From: Nitrospirota bacterium | GTDB taxonomy: Bacteria; Nitrospirota; Thermodesulfovibrionia; Thermodesulfovibrionales; JdFR-85 | Assembly (NCBI GenBank): GCA_015485235.1 | Contig: WFTX01000068.1 | Span: forward strand, 1-11,572 | DNA length: 11,572 nt | Direction: 5' to 3' | Shown: positions 1 to 5,367 of the stretch, in pieces | Layout: every line of letters begins with the position of its first letter | Numbering within the stretch: the first letter of the stretch is position 1 | Position numbers and translations under genes: made by a program | The notes under the pieces: generated by a model | What the model saw: the letters and a program-made list of their open reading frames with translations, nothing else | Told to the model about the DNA's origin: nothing | The model's database searches: none

Positions 1-490
1 CGCCAGGAGCGCCCGCTGGCAGGATGCCCGCGCCGCTGTGCATCCTCTGAAGATAGAAGGAACCCATCAGCGGAGCCATCCTGCCAGCGATCTCGCTCAT
101 GGGTGCAAGCAGGGGCAGTCCGCCGTGCTTCTCGAGGGTCTCGTAAGCAAAGGCACTGACCCTCTTGTCCAAAAGCACCTCGGTAAGCTCTCTGTTCGGC
201 GCCAGGTGCAGAAACGTGAATATCGCCTGTCCGTCCCTGATCAGGTCATACTCCTGGGGAAGGGGTTCCTTTACCTTCACGACGAGGTCCGCCTTCCTGA
301 AGAGGCTCTCCCTGTCCACGACGTCGGCATCGGCATCCAGATACTCCTCGTCGGTGAAGCCACTGCCGTCTCCTGCGCCGGCCTCGACGAGCACGGTATG
401 CCCGTCCCTCTTGAGCTCCCCGACACCGGAAGGCGTCACGGCCACCCTGTACTCCTCTTTCTTTATCTCTCTCGGAACACCTATTACCAT
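1..490 (-). CDS. ald: Alanine dehydrogenase, N-terminal part (cut by window edge)
   Basis: Encodes the first 163 residues of an NAD-dependent L-alanine dehydrogenase, which interconverts L-alanine and pyruvate plus ammonia in the cytoplasm. The start MVIGVPREIKKEEYRV is typical of the family, with Arg15 at the substrate-binding position. KVKEP (72-76) holds the catalytic lysine (Lys74) and FLHLA (93-97) holds the catalytic histidine (His95). PMSEIAGRMA (130-139) and the Gly-rich GAGILPAGAPG stretch lead toward the NAD-binding domain, which lies beyond the left edge. The ATG at 490 is chosen because AGGAGGT sits 5 bases upstream and the protein start matches the family. The closely related NAD(P) transhydrogenase alpha subunit shares this fold, but the motifs favour Ald. 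The gene is divergent from tRNA-Leu. The long plus-strand ORF opposite it is an antisense shadow. Confidence 0.93.
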   Translation of the reverse strand, partial: MVIGVPREIKKEEYRVAVTPSGVGELKRDGHTVLVEAGAGDGSGFTDEEYLDADADVVDRESLFRKADLVVKVKEPLPQEYDLIRDGQAIFTFLHLAPNRELTEVLLDKRVSAFAYETLEKHGGLPLLAPMSEIAGRMAPLMGSFYLQRMHSGAGILPAGAPG

Positions 491-495
491 GACAC

Positions 496-502
496 ACCTC
501 CT
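496..502 (-). promoter_or_regulatory. Shine-Dalgarno site of ald
   Basis: AGGAGGT on the minus strand ends 5 bases before the ATG at 490. It is a near-perfect anti-16S match that fixes the start of alanine dehydrogenase. Confidence 0.85.
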
Positions 503-545
503 GACGATTGATGCGGAGCGCACAGCCGCACTGCTTCATAGTTAA

Positions 546-574
546 ATACTATCACCTATCGCCCTGCATTTCAA
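546..574 (-). promoter_or_regulatory. Sigma-70-type promoter of ald
   Basis: On the minus strand, TTGAAA (-35, plus positions 569-574) is followed after 17 bases by TAGTAT (-10, plus positions 546-551). The predicted transcript start is near 539, giving a leader of about 50 bases that ends in the strong Shine-Dalgarno site. The -10 matches consensus at 4 of 6 positions and the -35 at 5 of 6, with ideal spacing. This is a sequence prediction only. Confidence 0.6.
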
Positions 575-586
575 CGGCCCGACACC

Positions 587-627
587 GCGGGGTATATCCC
601 CGCAGAGGGCACCCGTGACCGGGGTGC
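587..627. repeat. Two tandem hairpins between the divergent ald and tRNA-Leu promoters
   Basis: The first hairpin has perfect 6-bp arms, GCGGGG (587-592) and CCCCGC (598-603), around TATAT. The second has perfect 6-bp arms, GCACCC (609-614) and GGGTGC (622-627), around a 7-base loop. Neither is followed by a T-tract on either strand, so neither looks like an intrinsic terminator. They sit just upstream of the ald -35 box and about 30 bases upstream of the tRNA -35 box, where operators would be expected. Protein binding is inference. Confidence 0.55.
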
Positions 628-655
628 TGTATCCCCCGCTGGAGTACCCCCAATA

Positions 656-685
656 TTGACAAGAGGTGCCTTCCTGGTAGATAAT
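656..685 (+). promoter_or_regulatory. Strong sigma-70-type promoter for tRNA-Leu (and probably dgt)
   Basis: A perfect TTGACA (-35, 656-661), an 18-base spacer and GATAAT (-10, 680-685, 5 of 6 consensus) predict transcription from about 692, two bases before the mature tRNA 5' end. A strong promoter with almost no leader is usual for stable RNA genes. No separate promoter can fit between the tRNA and dgt, so the same transcript probably carries dgt. Confidence 0.8.
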
Positions 686-693
686 AAATGTCA

Positions 694-778
694 GCCGAAG
701 TGGTGGAACCGGTAGACACGTGCGCTTGAGGGGCGTATGGGGAGACCCGTGGGGGTTCGAATCCCCCCTTCGGCACCA
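694..778 (+). tRNA. tRNA-Leu (GAG anticodon)
   Basis: An 85-base cloverleaf with an encoded CCA. The acceptor arm GCCGAAG (694-700) pairs perfectly with CTTCGGC (768-774), followed by discriminator A775 and CCA 776-778. The anticodon stem 721-725/733-737 (one G-U pair) closes loop TTGAGGG, with anticodon GAG at 728-730 reading CUC and CUU. A long variable arm typical of class II leucine tRNAs follows (TGGG-GAGA-CCCG). The T arm is GGGGG-TTCGAAT-CCCCC. It lies directly upstream of dgt. Confidence 0.98.
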
Positions 779-787
779 CCCTCTCTG

Positions 788-1825
788 ATGACCATCCGTA
801 AGCAGACAGAAGAAATAGAAGCCAGGACCCTCCATCCCAGGGCAACACTCAGTTCCCGGAGCAGAGGGAGACCTCGGAGGGAAAAGGAAGGAATAATCAG
901 GACCTGTTTCCAGCGGGACAGGGACAGGATTATTCATTCAAAGGCCTTCAGAAGGCTAAAACACAAGACCCAGGTCTTTCTCGCCCCAAGGGGGGACCAC
1001 TACAGGACCCGGCTCACCCATGTCCTCGAGGTCTCCCAGATCGCCCGTACCATCGCAAGGGCACTCCGCCTCAATGAGGATCTCACCGAGGCCATCGCCC
1101 TCGGACATGACCTCGGACATACCCCCTTTGGACATGCAGGCGAATCAGTCCTTGGTGAGATACATCCTGAGGGGTTCGACCATTTCAAACAGAGCCTCCG
1201 GGTTGTAGACTTTCTTGAAAAAGGCGGAAAGGGACTGAACCTGACTCATGAGGTAAGAAACGGAATTCTTACTCATTCCAAGGGTAAGGGAACGATCATT
1301 CCCGAAGACAGGGATGCCCTTGCAAGCACACTCGAGGGCCAGGTGGTCAGGGTCTCGGACATTATCGCCTATCTGAATCACGACCTCGATGATGCCCTGC
1401 GGGCTGGGGTTGTGAGGAGACATGAAATCCCCCGCATAGTTACAGAGACCCTGGGAAACACCTACTCGAAGAGAATAGATACCATGGTAAAGAATGTGAT
1501 CTTTGAGACATTAGATAATGACTACAAACAGATCTCCCTCTCTGATACAGTAAGGTCGGCAATGGATGCTCTCAGGGACTTTCTCTATGAACGGGTTTAT
1601 AATAGCGAAGCAACAAGAAAGGAGTTCAGGAAGGCAAGAAAGATCCTTTCTGACCTATACAACCACTTTCTCCAGCACCCAGAAGAGGTATTCAGGGACC
1701 TCAGGATCAGAGGGGAATCAGACCTGGAGCGTCTGGTCTGTGACTTCATAGCCGGAATGACCGACAGGTATGCCCTGATGACCTATGAAAAGCTCTTTCT
1801 CCCCCAGGAGTGGCAACCTCTCTGA
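788..1825 (+). CDS. dgt: dGTPase-like HD-domain triphosphohydrolase
   Basis: A 345-residue protein of the deoxyguanosinetriphosphate triphosphohydrolase family (shorter 'type 2' form). Characterised members cleave dNTPs to deoxynucleoside plus triphosphate in the cytoplasm, which shapes dNTP pools. The metal-binding HD signature is intact: His78 in TRLTH, His107-Asp108 in GHDLGH, and Asp191 in SDIIAYL. RDRDRIIHSKAFRRLKHKTQ (44-63) and PFGHAGE (113-119) are also hallmark segments. The ATG at 788 is chosen because MTIR is the usual family start; longer readings would begin inside the tRNA. Only 9 bases separate this start from the tRNA CCA, and no Shine-Dalgarno is visible. It is probably cotranscribed with tRNA-Leu. 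The family is certain; the exact nucleotide preference is not. Confidence 0.95.
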   Translation: MTIRKQTEEIEARTLHPRATLSSRSRGRPRREKEGIIRTCFQRDRDRIIHSKAFRRLKHKTQVFLAPRGDHYRTRLTHVLEVSQIARTIARALRLNEDLTEAIALGHDLGHTPFGHAGESVLGEIHPEGFDHFKQSLRVVDFLEKGGKGLNLTHEVRNGILTHSKGKGTIIPEDRDALASTLEGQVVRVSDIIAYLNHDLDDALRAGVVRRHEIPRIVTETLGNTYSKRIDTMVKNVIFETLDNDYKQISLSDTVRSAMDALRDFLYERVYNSEATRKEFRKARKILSDLYNHFLQHPEEVFRDLRIRGESDLERLVCDFIAGMTDRYALMTYEKLFLPQEWQPL

Positions 1826-1884
1826 AATGGCCTTGCTTTCTCCATTTGAGGACTCCTTTCCCCTTTCAGGATTTTTCAATTCTT

Positions 1885-1908
1885 CCATGCCATGCCCGAA
1901 TGGCATGG
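1885..1908. repeat. Perfect 9-bp inverted repeat (hairpin)
   Basis: CCATGCCAT (1885-1893) and ATGGCATGG (1900-1908) flank a 6-base loop, GCCCGA. No T-tract follows on either strand, so it is not a canonical terminator. It lies about 60 bases after the dgt stop and could be a 3'-end stabilising structure or a REP-like dispersed palindrome. Confidence 0.7.
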
Positions 1909-2198
1909 CAATCCTTTCATACAACCTGCGTTCCTCTCCAGGAGTTCCCCCAATTTTTATCATACCCGGGCAGAGCACTTAATCAGTTCCTTATCACAAA
2001 ACCTGCCTGATCATGATATTGATCCCCTGTGTCTGCTCTGGCGCTTAATGTATGTACTTTATCCTCTGTCAGGATTTCTGTGTGCAAAAACAGACTCCCT
2101 TATGGCGCCGATCCACAACAAACTCCCTCTACTCATCACCATCAGCGCTTTGATAAGGACTGATTAAGAGGCCTGCCAGGGACATTTTCTCTTCCTTC

Positions 2199-2316
2199 TC
2201 CTGGAGAAACTTCTGTTCACCTTAAAAAATTACAGCACTACTTATACATCCTTACTTCTGCTTATTTCTCAATTTGTTGCTTCACTCTGCCTCTTATTCC
2301 TGGGGAAACTCCTGTT
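2199..2316. repeat. 19-bp imperfect direct repeat pair
   Basis: TCCTGGAGAAACTTCTGTT (2199-2217) and TCCTGGGGAAACTCCTGTT (2298-2316) match at 17 of 19 positions and start 99 bases apart. Flanks are also similar: a CT-rich segment before each copy and an AACCTT/CACCTT-like segment after. They lie in non-coding sequence. A duplicated regulator site or remnants of a dispersed repeat are both possible. Confidence 0.5.
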
Positions 2317-2430
2317 TTAACCTTTAAATCCGAGCTCTTGCCTGCCGTATCGTGGCCGCAGGGTTCTTCATTTGAGGATTCAGCATCTCACAATTGACTT
2401 CAGACAGCAGAGAAAGGCAGTGATCGGTGT

Positions 2431-2589
2431 ATGAAGGAACAGATTCTCCAAAAGACGGACAGAATCAGGGAATATATGAGGATAATAGACTCCATTGGAG
2501 ATGAGTGCCTTGAGAAGTTTATACAGATTCTATTTCCTGTCTCAGATAGAAGGGAGTCTGAAGAAAAAGTAAGCCGGGGGAGTAGTTAA
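2431..2589 (+). CDS. Hypothetical small protein, 52 residues
   Basis: An ORF too short for most gene callers, beginning MKEQILQKTDRIREYMRIID. An in-frame stop at 2395-2397 means this ATG is the only plausible start. The product is highly charged and predicted mainly helical (residues 2-35), with no membrane segment or known motif; the last 15 residues are polar. Only a weak AAAGG lies about 12 bases upstream, so translation is uncertain. It converges on the CAP-protein gene, and the two stop codons share the bases TTAA (2586-2589). It may be a small regulatory protein, a remnant of a longer gene, or chance; composition looks more protein-like than other short ORFs nearby. Confidence 0.4.
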   Translation: MKEQILQKTDRIREYMRIIDSIGDECLEKFIQILFPVSDRRESEEKVSRGSS

Positions 2590-4013
2590 TTTATGGTGAA
2601 TACCCCGTCGCTCTTGTCTGCCCCCCGTCTGTTCCTGTTCCCGTCCCAGAGGTTTATCTTCAGGCGGTAGTCTCCGGGCGTAAATCCCGCAGGGATTGTC
2701 CAGATGTAACTGCCGGGATTGCTATCTTTTATCACGGTTATCAGGTTCCACCCTGTACCGCCCACCTGATGATACTTTAGCACCACCTTGGTGATGGGTG
2801 TCTTCGTTTCATTCGTATCCCAGTATATGGTCACAGGATCTCCCGGGTTGTAACTCTCCCCTCCGTCTGGAGACCGGAGCCTTACCACCTCTATCCTGAA
2901 CCAGGCATCCGATGTATCCGTCCCGACCTGGGAGTTGTTTCCGTCATAGGCCGTCACCCTCACAAGGGCCTTCCGCTTGTTCCCTGCCACCACCGGCACA
3001 GCCCAGTCATAACTGCTCCCCGTCAGTCCGCCTGCCAGGGGTCTCCACGTATTCCCACCGTTCACGGAATACTCAAGGTCAAAGCTGACCGCACCCTGGG
3101 GCACTGACCACTGGATGGTATGGCTGCCTCCGGAGGGAATTATTTCACCCCCGTTGGGGCTCAGGAGTGTAAGGCCCCCGGGATCGTATATGAGGAGATT
3201 CAACGGAAGAGTGATGGACGGAAACCCGTCAGGAAGGATTTCTATGCTCCCGTTGTAGTTGCCTGAAGAAAGCGAACCGGCATCAAAGGATATATTCAGA
3301 CTGCCCGTTCCCGTATCATTCTGAATGGGTGACCAGATGAAGGCCCCCGTTACTGTCCCTATTGTGTATGAAAGATCATTCCCGCAGTTATCCCGGATGC
3401 TGACGAGTTCATCGGGAGGGTTATTTCCCGCCATCGCATATGTATTCACCCATCCGGGAACCGCCTCGGCGTACTCCGGCGTGCATGAAACGCAGACGTC
3501 AGCAGGTGTGAGAGGGGCGGAAGAGGTTGCCCCGAAGTCGGCAGTCCAGTAAGTCCCGTAGGTGGAACCTGGATCATAGGCATACCCCACCCCGATATGC
3601 TGAACAGAGGGATGAAGTATGTTTGCCCTGTGGCCGGGGCTCTGCATCCATGCCTGGACCACGGCACTTGCCGTCTGATATCCCGCAGCGATGTTTTCTG
3701 CGTAGGTGGTCCAGATGTAGCCGGCCCGGGTTATCCTATCCCCTGCCGATGAACCGTCCGAGCCGGTATGGCTGAAGAAATCGTTGGTTGCCATGTCCTC
3801 ACTGTGAAGCCGGGCGGCCTCTGTGAGTCTTACATCAACCACAAGTGGTGGGAGCCCCTCGTTTGCACGCTCCACATTAATCAGTGCAGCCACCTCTTCC
3901 TCTACTGCCTCAGGACAGAGATAGGCGCGGGCAACCGTTGGAAGAAAGGTCATGATTGTAATGACTGCTAACAGGAGGGCAAATCTCCTCACAGAGGCGT
4001 TCACTCTCTCCAT
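2586..4013 (-). CDS. Secreted CAP/SCP-domain protein with two C-terminal Kre9-type repeats
   Basis: A 475-residue exported protein. Residues 1-30 form a signal peptide: basic start with RR, hydrophobic LLLAVITIMTFL, cleavage after ARA. Residues about 35-162 are a bacterial CAP domain (YkwD/COG2340 type): HSEDMA (70-75), FFSH (79-82), AENIAAG (105-111), SPGHRANIL (125-133) and GVGYA (141-145), keeping the conserved His82, Glu106 and His128. A beta-rich segment with a CVSC pair follows (about 163-270). Two tandem beta-sandwich repeats then start LLSPNGGE and LRSPDGGE, each with a TI-x-W strand, like Ser/Thr-rich Kre9/Knh1 domains. Bacterial CAP proteins have mostly unknown roles, with binding or hydrolysis of envelope material suggested. 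A start at 4103 is rejected because it lies upstream of the predicted sigma-54 promoter; GGGAGG precedes the chosen ATG by 12 bases. Confidence 0.88.
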   Translation of the reverse strand: MERVNASVRRFALLLAVITIMTFLPTVARAYLCPEAVEEEVAALINVERANEGLPPLVVDVRLTEAARLHSEDMATNDFFSHTGSDGSSAGDRITRAGYIWTTYAENIAAGYQTASAVVQAWMQSPGHRANILHPSVQHIGVGYAYDPGSTYGTYWTADFGATSSAPLTPADVCVSCTPEYAEAVPGWVNTYAMAGNNPPDELVSIRDNCGNDLSYTIGTVTGAFIWSPIQNDTGTGSLNISFDAGSLSSGNYNGSIEILPDGFPSITLPLNLLIYDPGGLTLLSPNGGEIIPSGGSHTIQWSVPQGAVSFDLEYSVNGGNTWRPLAGGLTGSSYDWAVPVVAGNKRKALVRVTAYDGNNSQVGTDTSDAWFRIEVVRLRSPDGGESYNPGDPVTIYWDTNETKTPITKVVLKYHQVGGTGWNLITVIKDSNPGSYIWTIPAGFTPGDYRLKINLWDGNRNRRGADKSDGVFTIN

Positions 4014-4024
4014 TTTTCCGTTAA

Positions 4025-4031
4025 ACCTCCC
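4025..4031 (-). promoter_or_regulatory. Shine-Dalgarno site of the CAP-protein gene
   Basis: GGGAGGT on the minus strand lies 11-12 bases before the ATG at 4013. The spacing is longer than ideal, but no in-frame ATG, GTG or TTG lies closer, and it falls inside the short leader predicted from the sigma-54 promoter. Confidence 0.6.
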
Positions 4032-4058
4032 GGATTTTCTGTTACCTATAACAGGGCA

Positions 4059-4074
4059 AGCAATTTCCATGCCA
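4059..4074 (-). promoter_or_regulatory. Sigma-54 (-24/-12) promoter of the CAP-protein gene
   Basis: On the minus strand the sequence reads TGGCATG-GAAA-TTGCT. Against the sigma-54 consensus TGGCACR-N4-TTGCW, only one position differs (C to T), and the GG and GC elements are separated by exactly 10 bases. Transcription is predicted to start near 4048, giving a leader of about 35 bases that contains the Shine-Dalgarno site. Such promoters need an AAA+ enhancer-binding activator, none of which is encoded here. A small palindrome CTTCT-GA-AGAAG (4085-4096) lies just upstream. Confidence 0.72.
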
Positions 4075-4246
4075 TAAAAATCATCTTCTGAAGAAGCTAA
4101 CATGCTGAAAATACAAGAGATTTAAACCAGGCACGGGAGGGCCTGAGACATAATTTGTCACCTCCATTACACAGAGAGATGCCTATCTTTAAATGGGGGT
4201 GGTTCAGGAAGAGAATAATGCTGATATTAACATCAAAACAGGAAGG

Positions 4247-5032
4247 TCACCACTCACTGGCCAAGGTTCTTTCAACATCATCCCAGTGGGCAGAGAGGTT
4301 TTCCACCACATCCAGGCCTATGTCGAGGTGTTTTTCCATGAATTCGGAGAATATCCTTTTCTGTAACCCCTGGTCCTTAATCCCTCCGTGCCTCAGGGGC
4401 ATGTCAGAGACGAGCATAACCGAGCCGATGGGAACCTCGTACCGGTAGGCCACGGTAAAGAGGGTGGCAAGTTCCATCTCTATAGCCAGGATCCGCTTAT
4501 GCCTCAGATACCGGACGAACTCATCGTCGTATTCCCAGAGCCGCCGGTCCGTGGTGTAGACAATCCCGCATTTCGGGCTGAAGCCCTTTTTCTTTACCGC
4601 CCCGATGCAGTAGAGGTTGATGGATGAGGCAGGAATTGCGGGGAACTCAGAGGGGAGGTAGTGCCTGCTCGTCCCCTCACCCCTGATGGCTGCAGTGGGA
4701 ACCACGAAGTCCCCTACATTCAGGATGTCATCTATCCCCCCGCACATACCGAGCATCACCACGGACTTAAGGTTGTCCAGATAGGCAAGGCAGTTTATCA
4801 GGAGCGCCGCCTGTGGTGAGCCTATCCCGAAATCAATCATGGTGCAGTTCAGGTCTGAGGCATTACAGATGCTGAAGTTCGCCTCATGAAACTCCCCCTT
4901 AACCCTCTCCCGGAAGGCTTCTATATACTGCCTGAAGTTGGTTATCAGGATATGGTCACGGATCTCTTCAAGGGGAGAACCGGTGTAGCGTTCCAGTGTC
5001 TGTCTGATGTATTCATGTTCCTTCATTGACAT
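4247..5032 (-). CDS. amn: AMP nucleosidase, short form
   Basis: A 261-residue cytoplasmic enzyme of the purine nucleoside phosphorylase/uridine phosphorylase superfamily, most like the short putative AMP nucleosidases, which hydrolyse AMP to adenine and ribose 5-phosphate. Visible signatures are FGIGSPQAA (68-76), VMLGMCGGI (92-100, the phosphate/ribose loop), AIEMELATLF (183-192, the Met-Glu ribose-binding element) and VSDMPLR (208-214) with the base-interacting Asp210. It is about half the length of the E. coli enzyme and lacks that enzyme's N-terminal regulatory domain. The first ATG is chosen over the Met two codons later because AGGAGG sits 6 bases upstream. Another nucleoside phosphorylase activity is possible but less likely given the family match. 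No clear terminator is seen downstream. Confidence 0.85.
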   Translation of the reverse strand: MSMKEHEYIRQTLERYTGSPLEEIRDHILITNFRQYIEAFRERVKGEFHEANFSICNASDLNCTMIDFGIGSPQAALLINCLAYLDNLKSVVMLGMCGGIDDILNVGDFVVPTAAIRGEGTSRHYLPSEFPAIPASSINLYCIGAVKKKGFSPKCGIVYTTDRRLWEYDDEFVRYLRHKRILAIEMELATLFTVAYRYEVPIGSVMLVSDMPLRHGGIKDQGLQKRIFSEFMEKHLDIGLDVVENLSAHWDDVERTLASEW

Positions 5033-5037
5033 TGCCT

Positions 5038-5044
5038 TCCTCCT
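5038..5044 (-). promoter_or_regulatory. Shine-Dalgarno site of amn
   Basis: AGGAGGA on the minus strand, 5-6 bases before the ATG at 5032. It selects the first of two nearby Met codons. Confidence 0.8.
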
Positions 5045-5115
5045 GAACTCTCCTGCTACTTGCCTTATCGGAAAAAGCCTGTCAGATCTTTATGTTTTTT
5101 TATTTTTCCAGGTTT

Positions 5116-5144
5116 ATTATACCCAAACTGAGCGATTCTTTCAG
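5116..5144 (-). promoter_or_regulatory. Sigma-70-type promoter of amn
   Basis: On the minus strand, CTGAAA (-35, plus positions 5139-5144, 4 of 6 consensus) is followed after exactly 17 bases by a perfect TATAAT (-10, plus positions 5116-5121). Transcription would start near 5109, giving a leader of about 77 bases. The first leader bases GGAAAAA (5109-5103) could pair with TTTTTCC (5076-5070) downstream in the leader. Confidence 0.7.
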
Positions 5145-5160
5145 ATACCGTACCGCATCC

Positions 5161-5249
5161 GCGCTTTTACGCTTGTACGCTTTCTCTCCTTTGTCGCATC
5201 CCCGCATTGACGATTATACGCTTGTACGCTTCCACGCATATACGATGTC
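5161..5249. repeat. Degenerate 8-bp tandem array (ACGCTTNT-like units)
   Basis: About eleven consecutive 8-base units can be read, with a single-base slip at 5217: GCGCTTTT, ACGCTTGT, ACGCTTTC, three to four diverged units such as GTCGCATC and CCCGCATT, then ACGCTTGT, ACGCTTCC, ACGCATAT and ACGATGTC. The 15-mer TACGCTTGTACGCTT occurs exactly twice (5168-5182 and 5217-5231). The array lies in the divergent amn-addA gap, upstream of the amn -35 box and about 120 bases before the addA start. Confidence 0.65.
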
Positions 5250-5367
5250 TTCTCAGCTCAGCCTGTTTTCCTCCCCTGCCGGCCCTGATGTTTATGCAAC
5301 GTTAAGGTAAAGTCTCTATTCAGGCTTTATCTCCCCCCTTACTCTCCTGATAGGGTAAAATATCTCA

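Larger units (their letters stand above)
1826..2430. other. Long intergenic stretch without a convincing gene
   Basis: About 600 bases between dgt and the small ORF at 2431. The plus strand is rich in pyrimidine runs. Short ORFs here (for example 1892-2167 on plus and 1718-1978 on minus) have no recognisable domain, no Shine-Dalgarno and odd composition, so I treat them as chance. The stretch holds a 9-bp hairpin (1885-1908), a weaker GATCA/TGATC inverted repeat (2009-2024) and a 19-bp imperfect direct repeat (2199-2217 and 2298-2316). I see no clear intrinsic terminator for dgt and no recognisable riboswitch or RNA gene. Confidence 0.6.

Noticed and set aside
38..511. 157-residue plus-strand ORF
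   Set aside because: It is antisense to the well-supported alanine dehydrogenase frame and has no recognisable domain.
737..787. N-terminal extension of dgt starting inside the tRNA
   Set aside because: Those codons come from the tRNA variable and T arms; the family start MTIR lies at 788.
1718..1978. 86-residue minus-strand ORF crossing the dgt 3' end
   Set aside because: Half of it is antisense to dgt and the rest is the hairpin region; no ribosome site or domain is visible.
1892..2167. 91-residue plus-strand ORF in the intergenic stretch
   Set aside because: No ribosome site, no motif, and composition typical of translated non-coding sequence.
1843..2378. Repeated CATTTGAGGA (1843-1852 and 2369-2378)
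   Set aside because: A 10-base match with diverging flanks is too short to separate from chance in this stretch.
4014..4103. Longer start for the CAP protein at 4103
   Set aside because: It would precede the predicted sigma-54 promoter and bury the signal peptide 30 residues inside the protein.
4147..4159. GACA/TGTC inverted repeat upstream of the sigma-54 promoter as an activator site
   Set aside because: The arms are only 4 bases and do not match a known enhancer-binding protein site.
5206..5244. Possible addA promoter using TTGACG and TATACG
   Set aside because: The spacing is about 27 bases, and no other pair upstream of addA gives a convincing match.
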